Of a DNA stretch of 54,770 bases, positions 33,433-43,621 are shown piece after piece. The notes below the pieces were generated by a model. It searched no databases and had not been told where the DNA came from. It saw only the letters and a list, made by a program, of their open reading frames with translations. The DNA comes from Boothiomyces macroporosus (Eukaryota > Chytridiomycota > Chytridiomycetes > Rhizophydiales > Terramycetaceae). The first letter of the stretch is position 1, and each line of letters opens with the position of its first letter. A program made the position numbers and the translations under genes. Location of the stretch: positions 1 to 54,770 of the forward strand of contig JADGKB010000096.1 of the NCBI GenBank assembly GCA_027604185.1. Direction: 5' to 3'.

Positions 33433-34380
33433 TTATTCCATATCAACATCAACAGTAGAATTCTTTCCAAGAGTATATTCCGCACCTTCAAGTGTATTAG
33501 CAATCACATGCTCAACATTTGACAACATATTTGTAGATTCTTGTGCCAAGTTAATCACGTTTTCGGCTTCTTTTTTGTAATCTATTTCTCCAGTATGTTT
33601 CACTTTGTTTAGTCTAGCGGGTAATGATAAAATGAAATTCTTTACACTGTTCTTTGCGTCTACCGGTAAATAACTGCTGGAATATTTTCCTTTTTTTAAA
33701 AAAAGATTACCTAGAATGTCTACTGCTTTTCGGAGGGTTTCAACTATTTCCCTCTTGATATTAGCGATAAATAAAACAATGTTTTCTCCAGCGTACTGCG
33801 AATTGGTTGATCTAATTTAGTACTATTTACATGACTGACAATCCGTTACTAGTCTGATCAGTAATGTAACTCTTTAAAACAGTGATGGAATGAACCATAG
33901 ACTTCAATGCAAATTCAATGTACTGTAAACAATATCTACATTAGTAAAAAGATACTTTAAAGCTTTAATGGTTTCATCTCCGAGCATCCCAACACTAGCA
34001 CCAACAGCACCAACAGTCTGGTAAATCCTATTTGGCTGATGTGTGGGTGTGTTTTCATTGAGCACTGTTTGTATAGGTGGTAAATTGATGCCAAACCTGG
34101 ACTCCACCTTGTCCAGCTGATTACAGGCGAATTGGTTCAAAGGTCTAAGAACAGGCTCCAAAGTAGAGATAACCGGTCTAGTCATAATATTAATCCCATT
34201 TTCAATATTCTCTGCCGAATATTTAACTATATTATTTGAATTTTTAGTAGTTTCATATGCGCTTGATATATTACTGATTGTGCGGTTTACTATTGGGTAA
34301 GAGTGAACTCTGGAAAAGAATTGTGGTTTTGTTTTCAAGTGCTCCAAGATTTCTACTGCTACTTGCTCTTGTTCTTCCAT
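33433..34380 (-). CDS. Perilipin-like lipid droplet protein (fungal Mpl1/CAP20 type)
   Basis: 295 aa in four exons; introns 33936-33955 (GTATCTTTTTACTAATGTAG), 33812-33830 (GTAAATAGTACTAAATTAG) and 33690-33710 (21 nt, a T-run then an A-run). The N-terminal half has the fungal perilipin pattern: SRVHSYPIVNRTISNISSAY, a helical stretch, then RPVISTLEPVLRPLNQFACN and DKVESRFGINLPPIQ. The C-terminal half is helical (YIEFALKSMVHSITVLKSYI, KNFILSLPARLNKVK, EAENVINLAQEST), with amphipathic-looking repeats expected to bind the droplet surface. Perilipins coat lipid droplets and limit lipolysis. The assignment is by pattern over about 100 residues, without a catalytic motif to check. Confidence 0.65.
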
Positions 34381-34875
34381 AAGAAAAAGAATTTTGCAGG
34401 TGGCTGTTACTGTAACACTGACACGTGATCATCATATGGAAAACGTGAGAAATACAGGGCCGTCTTTGAAAGATCAAGAGATTATAATTCCTAGTTTTTC
34501 TATTAAAATCTATGTATTTTGGACCTATTCTTTTATATCCATAATAGGAAATCTATAAACAGTTTCAGATTTGAGAAAAAAAGATGTTTAAAACAAATAT
34601 TATGCATCGGTAAATACTCCGCTTTCACTTGAATAATAGGGTTAAACTTTGAGTTGTAATCTGATCTGAATAACTCTAATCTTGTTAAATTTTAATTAAA
34701 CTTTACAAGACCAACTAAGGCTTAAATTGGAAAACTTGAGATCAACTAAAGAGTCTTACATTGGATACTTTAAGATCATTCAAGAAACTTACATTAGAAA
34801 ACTAAAAGATCAAGAAGGTTAAATTGGAAAACCACAATCATTTTTTAAAGTAAATTACACCAAATATTACATGTA
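34381..34875. other. Intergenic, holds a minisatellite
   Basis: 495 bp, very AT-rich, no frame. Its right part holds the 30-34 bp imperfect tandem repeat listed separately. Confidence 0.6.
34689..34840. repeat. Imperfect tandem repeat, 30-34 bp unit
   Basis: About four and a half diverged copies of a unit beginning ttaaattggaaaact and containing agatcaa: starts near 34689, 34722, 34756, 34789 and 34819. Copies differ by substitutions and small indels, so the array is old. It sits between two minus-strand genes. Confidence 0.7.
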
Positions 34876-35379
34876 TTAAAATGAACAAAACAATTGCCGC
34901 TTATTAATAACCAGCGACTTTAAATAATTACTTATCCCAAGCACGATCCCACTCATCAATATCTGATCCAATTCAACCACATTATCCAGAACATAAACTT
35001 TACAAACTTCATTCTGTACAATCTCCAGATCCAAATAAGCTTCACAATTCTTTTCGGGGTATTTAAGACATCCCATAAAGAACTGCTTGGTTGGAATACT
35101 ATGCCAAGCAAATACTGTCTTGTTGGTACTAAACTTTGTCTTTGTAAACGATTCTTTTATAAAGTACCTGTTCAGTGTCTTGTATTCATGCACATCCCAT
35201 ACATTATCATTAAGGGAAAAGGAAGCAATTATCGGGCCTCGGAAGGACTGCGTTTGAAAAGTGATCATGTTATGCTGACTGGTAATGTAATACATTTTAG
35301 TCGAGTCTAACTTTAGGACGAAATATTTTGTCGAATCGGTTGGTTGGGTGTAGTGAATCACAGTGTATTTTAGTGTCAT
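34876..35379 (-). CDS. Hypothetical protein, beta-rich, possibly tubby C-terminal-like fold
   Basis: 167 aa, no intron. No signal peptide or TM segment. Alternating hydrophobic pattern with many aromatic residues (YFVLKLDSTKMYYITSQHN, PIIASFSLNDNVWDVHEY, FAWHSIPTKQFFMGCL) suggests a compact beta structure, similar in texture to small fungal tubby-like or DUF6593-type proteins. This is a weak impression; no motif confirms it. It is followed 72 bp downstream by the glyoxal oxidase stop... that gene lies beyond on the same strand. Real coding is likely from length and composition. Confidence 0.5.
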   Translation of the reverse strand: MTLKYTVIHYTQPTDSTKYFVLKLDSTKMYYITSQHNMITFQTQSFRGPIIASFSLNDNVWDVHEYKTLNRYFIKESFTKTKFSTNKTVFAWHSIPTKQFFMGCLKYPEKNCEAYLDLEIVQNEVCKVYVLDNVVELDQILMSGIVLGISNYLKSLVINKRQLFCSF

Positions 35380-35451
35380 TTTCTGATCAAAGAAAAATCA
35401 TTTGCAAGAGAAAAAATGGACATTTATGGTGAATTTATGTTAAATTTTTAT

Positions 35452-38400
35452 TCATGTGTTTCTGATCTTTGGCCACTGAGTAACTGGTGCGTTTAGCTTG
35501 ACCCATTGCGCTTGCGCACAAGGCTTGCCGTTGTCGACAACCCACAGTTGGTAGTAGATTGGCAGGGCAGTGTCAGAGTTGATTGGAGACATTACGGTGA
35601 TCGTGAACTGGCCGTTTGCTGCTGGCGCAATAGCCTTGGTCAGCAGCACATTGTGAGAGTTGCCCATGTGTGCGTTGTGGGTGACTAGGTTAGAAATAAC
35701 TTACTGAAGCCGGGGTTGATCAAACTGACGGTGACGCCTGCCGTCTTGCCGGACGGAATCGTTGTTGTGATGGTGAACTGCTGGTTGTATCCCAGCAGGC
35801 TCGAAGACACGGCAGAGATCTGAGGTGCTGCTGCACCGTTCAAGAGATACGGTGGGAGGAATGCCTCGATGCGCCTTTCTGTTGGGTGGATAACCTTGGT
35901 TGGGTCGTCGTTAGAGTCCTGGTTCGGAGTAGACCCAGACACAATGACTCTGCCGTCGATCGCGAGGATGGCTTCGGAGTGGTACAGTCTCTCGACCTGG
36001 GTCGAAGCGAGAACAGTGAAGCGCTGTCCAGCCGGCGCGCCAGGATTGTACAGGATCGGGTTGAGGACTGGCTTCTGGGCAGCGCCGAATCCACCTAGCC
36101 CGTTAGTCGCACCATTGATGAGCAGGTACGTCTGATCAGGAAGGGCAACCAAGTCGCACAGCACCCTAGGCATGGGCATGGTCTCCATGGCCCATGTCGC
36201 TTTGGCGCCTAGCGACGGAGTAACTGTCGCGCAAGTGTTCAACCCAAGGTTGGTTGCATCCGACCCTCCGCAAATGAGGATCTTTACCGGCGGATTGGTG
36301 TTGTCAGGGTTCGCCACGACAGGCAGCATGGCTGATGAGCCAGAGTATGGGTAGTTTCTGTATTCTGGCCGTCCAGAAGTGGAAGGCACGTCCGGCAGCG
36401 TAGCAAATGCTGCAAACGTAGCAGGGTCGAACAGTTGCGAGCTGGCACCGGCAAAGAGATAGATGTATGGCTTTGGCTGGTTTGCATCGGCCGGCAGATA
36501 GTAGACAAACGGATACAGGTTGTGGGTGACAGTGTTCACCAAGAGAGGAACTGTGACGAGCCCTGTGCTTGTTGGAAGCAATTCTACGCTTGGCTGGTTG
36601 GTTCCTGGAGCTGCTGAAGGAGCACCTCCGATAACCCACACGTTGCCGTTTGGGAGAAGAACAGGGGTAGGATCTATATTTAGTACAATTGCTTACACCA
36701 CCGATCAACTAAAAGCTGCAAAGTGCTGGCATCCTGCTTCCAATCGTCACCGATAGCTAGTAAACGAACACCCCTCAAAGATGGATCTCCGGTCCAGCCA
36801 CCTACGTTCAATACAGTACCATCAGGCATCATCACACCACCGCTGCAAAAGATGTCGGTGTAAACATGTAAAGGAGTAAATTTGTATGCTGCGAGATCCA
36901 TCAAGTAGGTGTGGTAAGTGGACCACACGCCTCCTGAAATTCTTTCCAAGTACACCAGCTGGTTTGTGGTGGGAATAGCAGCAACAGCCAGCGCAGCAAC
37001 GGGAGAAGTGACAATTGTTTGGTACTGGCCGGCGTTCTGCACGGTGGGAGCTATTGCGACTCCAGGGTCGCTGCCTGGAACGCCAAACCAAGGGTTTTGG
37101 TTTTTGCCGTAGCAGGGGACGTTGAACATTCCAGCTGGCGCCGGTGCCCAGCAACAGCCGGCTGCGTAACACGCGTCGTAAGTGGTTTGCAAACAGTCCA
37201 GTCTGGCATCGACCACAAACGGAGTTGCTGGACAGCCGGCTGGCTGGTTAAAGTTGGTGTTGACGAGAGGGACAATCGGACTGGCAAGCTTCCACAGCAC
37301 GTTTCCGTTGTTGTCGGCCCAGACCACGGATCCGTCCTCGTTCAACGTAAGAGTGTAGCTGGCTGCGGCAACGGCAGGAGCAGGGTTAGAGGTCCAGATA
37401 GGAGCGGGAGCAGCACCAGCGTCGTTTCTGTAGATGACCAGCTGCCCATTAGTCTGCGCGGCCAAGAAGCAGTTGTGTCCATCGCCTTGCCAGCTGCCAG
37501 AGTTCCACGTGGAGTTGAACGGATTGTTCATGTAGAGCGCCAAGATGCAATCGTGCTGCATTACAAGCTGGAACTCCCAGGAAGGCGAGGTAATGTAGCA
37601 TCCCCAGGTGATGCAGTCGCTGTTCAAAGTTGCTCCACTAGGTAACACAGTAGGGAAATAAACGGATGGCTTAGTAATAGTATATAATGGAGGAGGTGGA
37701 CCGATTGGCAAAGTTGACCAAACAACTGCACCAGTATTGTCTTGGAGGACTAAATTACCATCATTCTGCATTAACAAACTATAGCTAGCAGCTGGGACCA
37801 AAGGTGCTGGATTCAACGCCTTCACAACAACTGGGTTGGTTGGACCATTCTTGTAAATTACCACCTGACCGTTATTTTGAACTGCCAAGAAACATTTGTT
37901 TCCATCACCCAACCAAGTTTGGGAATTGAATACTACAGTCTTGATATCAGAAGTGTATGTCATCAAAAGGCAATCATGTTGCATAACAGTAATATATGCT
38001 CCGTTGGCAGAAGTTAACCCACATCCAAATGTGTTGCAATCACTGTTTAAAGTAGCCCCATTGGCAATTTTTCCTGTGTAGGCAACTGAAGGGGTAGTAT
38101 AAATATAATTTGTAATTGGTTTTGCAGACCATACAACATTTCCGACATTATCCTTGTACACGAGGTTTCCATCATTTTGAAGAACGAGGTTATAGCTAGC
38201 TGCTTGCACAGCTGGCACGGCATTCAGCGCCTTGACTACAACCGGATTTGTTCCAGCATTTTTGTAAATTGAAAGTTGACCATTAGATTGAGCAGCCAAA
38301 AAACACTTGTTACCATCACCGAGCCAGGTTTGCGAATCATACACAATTGTTTTCAAATCAGATGTGTACACAATAAACAAGCAATCGTGTTGCATAACAG

Positions 38401-39018
38401 CCAAGTAGGCTCCATTTTGAGAAGTAATTGCACATCCAAAGTTGTTGCAATCACTGTTCAAAGTTACTCCACTCGCCATGGAAGGTTGAAATTGTTTTGA
38501 AGGATTAGAGTAAGTAAATGTAGCAGGAGGTGGTGGAATTGGGAGTGCAGACCAGACCACAGCACCTGTATTATCCTGCCAAATCAAATTGCCGGTAGTG
38601 TCAATGTTCAAGGAGTAGCTCGTAGCAATGTTTGCTGGTGGGTTGTTGAGAGCTTGAACAACTTGCGGAGTGGCTGTATCATTTCTGTAAATAACCAACT
38701 GTCCATTAGTTTGCGCTGCTAGAAAACACTTGTACCCATCACCCATATAGGAGTTTGACTTGTACACGGTCGTCTTAAAATCTGGAGTATAAACAGCAAA
38801 CAAACAGTCATGCTGCATCATCGCCTATTGTTAGTAGGAAATACAGTGTATCCGTTCGCAGCTACTAATCCACATCCAAAAGCGTCGCAGTTGTTGTTTA
38901 AAGTTGAACCAGAAGGGATGGCGAGCTTATATCCAGTGGACGGGTTTGCAATAGTGAAGAGTGCAGGAGCTGCACTCAACCCGCTGAACAGGACAGCGAG
39001 CAATTCTATTCTTTTCAT
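35452..39018 (-). CDS. Secreted glyoxal-oxidase-type copper radical oxidase with four B-lectin-like repeats and a trefoil domain
   Basis: 1167 aa in four exons; introns 38825-38844 (GTATTTCCTACTAACAATAG), 36674-36696 (23 nt) and 35685-35704 (GTAAGTTATTTCTAACCTAG). Signal peptide MKRIELLAVLFSGLSAAPA. Four bulb-type-lectin-like repeats of about 125 residues follow (NSDCNxFGC, VMQHDC, GDGNKCFLAAQSNGQL, QNDGNLVLQDNTGAVVW). Next a P-type trefoil (DCLQTTYDACYAAGCCWAP), then the oxidase. Copper and radical residues are present: Cys in DIFCSGG, Tyr in RNYPYSGSSAM, Tyr-His in RLYHSEAI, and His in PGFITHNAHMG, the last restored by splicing. Such enzymes oxidise aldehydes or alcohols to give hydrogen peroxide. 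Base composition jumps near 37640: the first three repeats are AT-rich, while repeat 4, trefoil and oxidase are GC-rich. Confidence 0.93.
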
Positions 39019-40786
39019 TAAGTTTATCAAAAACAATTTTTAGAATTTTATAAAGGGGACCCGATCCATTCGAACTGAAAAAGTCTAAACCCGAAAAATG
39101 AATGGTTAAAGTGGATTCCGTATTCCAAATCTCACAGTTCCCTTTTTATTCATTACAGCAATAAGCGGATTGTGGTATGCAATATAGCTTTTTAATTCTT
39201 GTAGCAGTGTTGATAAGATACGGCCTATCAATTACCTAGCTTGTTTCGAAATCCTCGACTCGGTGTGGCGCTGTGAACCAAGAAGGAAGAATATGACTCC
39301 ATACTTCATACACACCCTCCACGGTTGATAAACAAAGACGTAGATAAGGCGTGTCGGAAATGATTATTAATATCCATTACATTTCCAGCTTTATCAAATA
39401 CTCTCAACCTAATGATGTGGCGACCAAAGAATCAAAAAGAGGGCTGGGCGCTTAAGTATGCGATTATGGATATGACCGGAAATTAATTAATCATCACTAT
39501 TTTAGAGACTGTGTAAGGCTCGATATTCAAAGTCATATGGAGGTGAATGATATTTACCACAGAAAATCATCCTGCTGAAATCCCCAACAGTTTTGGAAAG
39601 GCTAATCCGTACATTGAATGGGTAGGTATCTCTGAATCACTTAATCTACCTTCATATTCAGCGTGAACGGAACTTTCTCTGATTGTTAGAATAACGTATT
39701 GTGTTTGCATTGGCTGCTGTCTTTGTAACAATTCTATCACTAATTTCTAATCATTATTTTCATTTTCGTTTGATTTCTTGCTGCAATGAATGCTCTAAAA
39801 GGCGTAAAGAAGGGTCTTTAGTAATTTACCTGCAGTAATTGAAGTTGAGTAGTTATAAGTCTAGATTTATACGTGAAGGAGCAACCAAATTGCTTATACA
39901 GGATTGCCCATGTTGCAAAAAGAATACAGAAAATAGTGATGTTGAATACCATATTTAGTCCAACAATCAAATGTGACATTTTTCTGCGTGGTCCGTTTAA
40001 TGAGATAGTCTGGGGCAAGAGTAACCTAGAATATAGCAGCTTTGAGAAATTGGTGAGGCTAAATAGCAAATCAAGCTATCAATTTTTTGTACATTCAAGT
40101 AGCTTCCTTTGGCCAAAGCTCTTTGGTTGACATTTTTCAGAATAGCGAAATGCAACATCATTGACTGGTAAGCTCTTGCATTCAAGAGCGATTCGTTTTA
40201 GTATCTAGAACCCATCCAGTTGCATGTGTACGTTGCGTTGTATATGTGCTTAATTCGGGATGTGATAACGATTTTCAAGTTGATTGTGGGAATACTGTTT
40301 CTCCGACGATTGGTTGAAATTCTCGTAACCGCGAGGCTGGTTTGCCTTTTTGAGTTTTCGAAAATTCTCAAAGTTTGAGAATAGCTCCCTATTTATATAG
40401 CTGTTACCTGTCTATAGATGCCCCAAAATTATGCTAATTACGTTGATGATCTTTGTTTTGAGTCATGCTGATAGGGCCTCGCCCAAAAAAATCGGGGCAG
40501 GTCGCATCTCTCGTTCTGTGCTCTGTGTAACGTTCATATCAAATCGTGGCTGGCGTGGATTATCACCAGTTTCACAGCACCTGAGTAAAAATTACTCGAA
40601 TGATAGTATTGCACCATTTTGATTCACACTTACTGTACCTGCCGCTATAAATTTTAGTCTCTGAAAACGTACCTTTGTCATGCCAAGCTTTCAATCAAAT
40701 GTCTGATTCCGTGTGGCGTCTGTGTCCTTGAAAATTTTCTTTGGCAGCGTTATTTAAAAGAGGGTTCAAGTACCCCAATTGAGCTA
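39019..40786. other. Long divergent intergenic region; one weak membrane-protein frame
   Basis: 1768 bp between two divergent cell-wall genes, by far the longest gap here. The only protein-like stretch is on the minus strand, about 39818-40069, including GLNMVFNITIFCILFATWAI, which is hydrophobic enough for a TM helix. Candidate short introns flank it, but no complete gene could be assembled and no family is recognised. It may be a decayed or intron-rich membrane-protein gene. The rest shows no gene. Confidence 0.35.
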
Positions 40787-43621
40787 ATGAAATTCTCAAG
40801 TTACTTGGGATTGATTTCAGCTTGGATATCACTGACTGGCGCTCAAGTGCCAGTCGTGAATGCAACAGTGACAACATCTGCTGAACCAAATATCCCAATG
40901 CCAACTACTGCCAACATTCAAAAACCAACAGTTACACAAGTAGGACCACTAAAAACTCCTGGAATCGCTGCACATCCAGCGAAAGGCAATCCTGGAAAAT
41001 TACAGAAAGCAGTTAGTTCAGCGACTGCACCACATCGCAGCTCTTTACGAACAACTGCTTCCACACCAACCACGACCACTTCCAGCGTTCCCACAGCAAC
41101 CATTGAAGCCACAACTATTGTCGTAGCAGCAGCACTAAGCAACGCAACTCCTACCCAAAATACCCCAACAGTACAGAAAAACTCGACAATTTCAGAAAAC
41201 CATCAAACCACCAAGGATGATCCACTCTTCAATCAATTTATAACTGAAATGGCGGGCGTATACACACTACTTTCATTTGTGGTTTTTGTCATCTCATTCG
41301 TGCTATTGGTAATCACCGTCCGGCACTTTAAATCAAAAGGAAAAATGGACCCTGTACATGCTGGTGCTCTAAGATACTGCGCGGCTCAAGGTAACATCTC
41401 TGCACTCGAGTTGCTTTCAAAACAGCCAAACTTTAATGTGAACTCTAGTCACGATGGCTTTACTGCTCTACATGCTGCATCTGTTGCTGGTCAGACCAAA
41501 GCAGTAGAGTGGCTACTGAACAATGGTGCAGACACTTCATTGAAAAAGAATGATGAATGGAACGATACTGCTCTACACTATGCTGCAGCTAAAGGCCATG
41601 CAGATGTCGTAGCGGTAAGGAATTACTAATAATAGCTTCTACTAAAACACGGAGCAGCCCAAGAAAAAAACTTTGCTGGACAATTACCAATTGATTTAGC
41701 AAAAGAATATAACCACACCAAAGTACTTCGAGCTTTCTATGAATTTGAAAACCCAGATGCCGTCTTGAATCCACCACAATCAGTTCATGAAGGAAACTTT
41801 TATCTTGCTGATTCAGAAAGCAGCGATGGCTATGCCTCCTCTATTTCATCTAAACACACACAAGAAGTTGATGAAAGTGACCTTTCATGGGTGCTAGAAC
41901 GCAGATGGGACAACGCAGGGACTCCTGGAACAAAGATTTACCCAAACACAGCATTGACAAAGTTCTTTGTGGTTGCTTCTGTTTTCATTACACTGATCTA
42001 CATTACCTGGAGAGCGTGCCGAACCATCAACCCAGATCATCTCGGCTACAGCATCTTTATCTACGTGTGCGAGCTGTTTCTGACTCTGCAGTTCTTGCTG
42101 TCTCTGGTGTTGATGTGGGCCCCAATCACCCGTCCCGACAAGGACCTGTACAAGATGGTTGGCGAATCCGAGTTCCCTACCGTCGACATCTACGTCGTTA
42201 CCTACAACGAAGACGAGGAGATTGTCGATGCTACTGTTTGTGCTGCTGCTAATATGCAGTATCCAAAGAGGAAATTGAATATCTTTGTTCTAGATGATGG
42301 TAAACGGGACAACATCAGACTCATGTCACTCAGAATCCAAGCAGAATTGGAATCGATTGGAAGCAGAGTCAAGATCACATACTGCGCAAGACCAAAGGTG
42401 AAAGGTGTCAACCACCACGCCAAGGCTGGAAACATCAACCACTGCTTCACAAAGCTCCCGCAATCCAAGGGCGACTACGTGCTCATCCTCGACTGCGACA
42501 TGATTGTAACAAAGAGCTTCCTGCTCAAGACCATCCCGCACTTTTTCGAGCTGAAGAACGGCAAGTACGTGCGCAAGGAAAAAACCGCGATGCTGCAGAT
42601 CCCGCAGCGGTTCTACAACCTGGGCAAGAATGATCCGTGGTGGCACACTGCCGAAGACTTTAACGCTGCCGGGTTCGAAGGCTCCGACGGTGTTGGAGGC
42701 ACGCCCTGTGTCGGGACTGGCGTGCTGTTCAGGAGAGAGTGCTTGCTCTCGCTCGGCGGCCAGTCCTACTGGTCGGTCACCGAGGACTTTAAGACGTCGT
42801 TCAACCTGATTGGCGAGGGCTTCTCGACCATGTACCTGTTCAGAAACCTGGTCTTTGGCATAGCTGTTGACGACGTCGTTGGCATCTACAAGCAGAGGCT
42901 CAGATGGTCCACCGGCGGCCTGCAGATCCTGCAGTACGACAACCCGCTCTTCAAGGTCGGGCTCCCGTGGGCTGCCACGTCGCTGTTCTTTTGCAACGCC
43001 TGGCAGTATGTGCTGTGCATCCCGTATCTGGCAGTGACGATCGCGCCTTTGGTTTACTTTATTCTCGGCGTTTCCCCAGTGTACACCCTGCTGCTGGAGA
43101 CTTCGATCTTTGTGGGCGGGTTCATCCTCGTCACCCGCTGCCTGCAATGGTGGCAGGTGCGCCTGATCAGGGGGAGCAAGGACATGGCTCTGTGGAGGGG
43201 CTGCCAGCAGATTGTGTGGTTGGCGCCAATCTTTTTCCACTCGCTGTGCCAGATGGTCTGGCTCAAGACCGGCAAGAGAGTCATCGAGTTTATCCAGCGC
43301 AAGACCTCCCACGTTGAATTTGTGACTTCCAGAAAGGACGGCGCAAAGATGCCAATCACCGAAATCCTAAAGTCCAACTGGTTCCCGCTGCTCGCGTACT
43401 CGGCGTTCTTGTTTGGAATAGTCTGGCACGTTGTTCGTCTAGCGCTCAAAATTGAGACACCTAACGCCAACTGGATTCTGCAATGGTGCCTCGGTTTCTT
43501 CCTGTGTCTGGTTGTGTGCATGATGCTGTACCCGTCATTCAGTGACACCTTCCCAATCCTTGTTCGCGAAGAAAAAGGGTTCGTTTCATGGGAATGCAAT
43601 TCTTGTTGTCTTTGGTGTTGA
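40787..43621 (+). CDS. Membrane-anchored ankyrin-repeat/cellulose-synthase-type GT2 fusion, copy 1 (C-terminus replaced)
   Basis: 937 aa; intron 41615-41635 (21 nt). Signal peptide MKFSSYLGLISAWISLTGAQ, a Thr/Ser-rich ectodomain, a TM helix at about 158-180 (YTLLSFVVFVISFVLLVITV), and about three ankyrin repeats (DGFTALHAASVAGQTKAVEW, DTALHYAAAKGHADVVA). TM helices and a processive GT2 domain follow, with DDGK, DCD, TED and QRLRW. This motif set marks beta-glucan/cellulose-type synthases that extrude polymer through the membrane. At 43594 the frame leaves the family sequence and runs into the second copy, stopping at TGA 43619 after CNSCCLWC. The cytosolic tail and final TM helix of the other copies are therefore missing. 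Whether it is functional is doubtful. Sugar donor and product not determinable. Confidence 0.88.
42194..43594 (+). repeat. GT2 core repeat, unit 1 (1401 bp)
   Basis: Direct repeat with 43702-45102 at an offset of 1508 bp, apparently without mismatches in the stretches compared. It is inverted relative to about 53208-54577. It is GC-rich (40 of 60 bases at 42661-42720 against 23 of 60 at 41641-41700, counted by hand). Confidence 0.9.

Noticed and set aside
42326..43312. Long open frame (about 328 codons) on the opposite strand of each GT2 core.
   Set aside because: It is a shadow of GC-rich coding sequence, repeated in all three copies, with no protein-like motif.
43588..43590. ATG as a genuine start of GT2 copy 2.
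   Set aside because: It lies within the copy 1 coding end, with no promoter and the N-terminal domains missing; kept only as the first possible Met.
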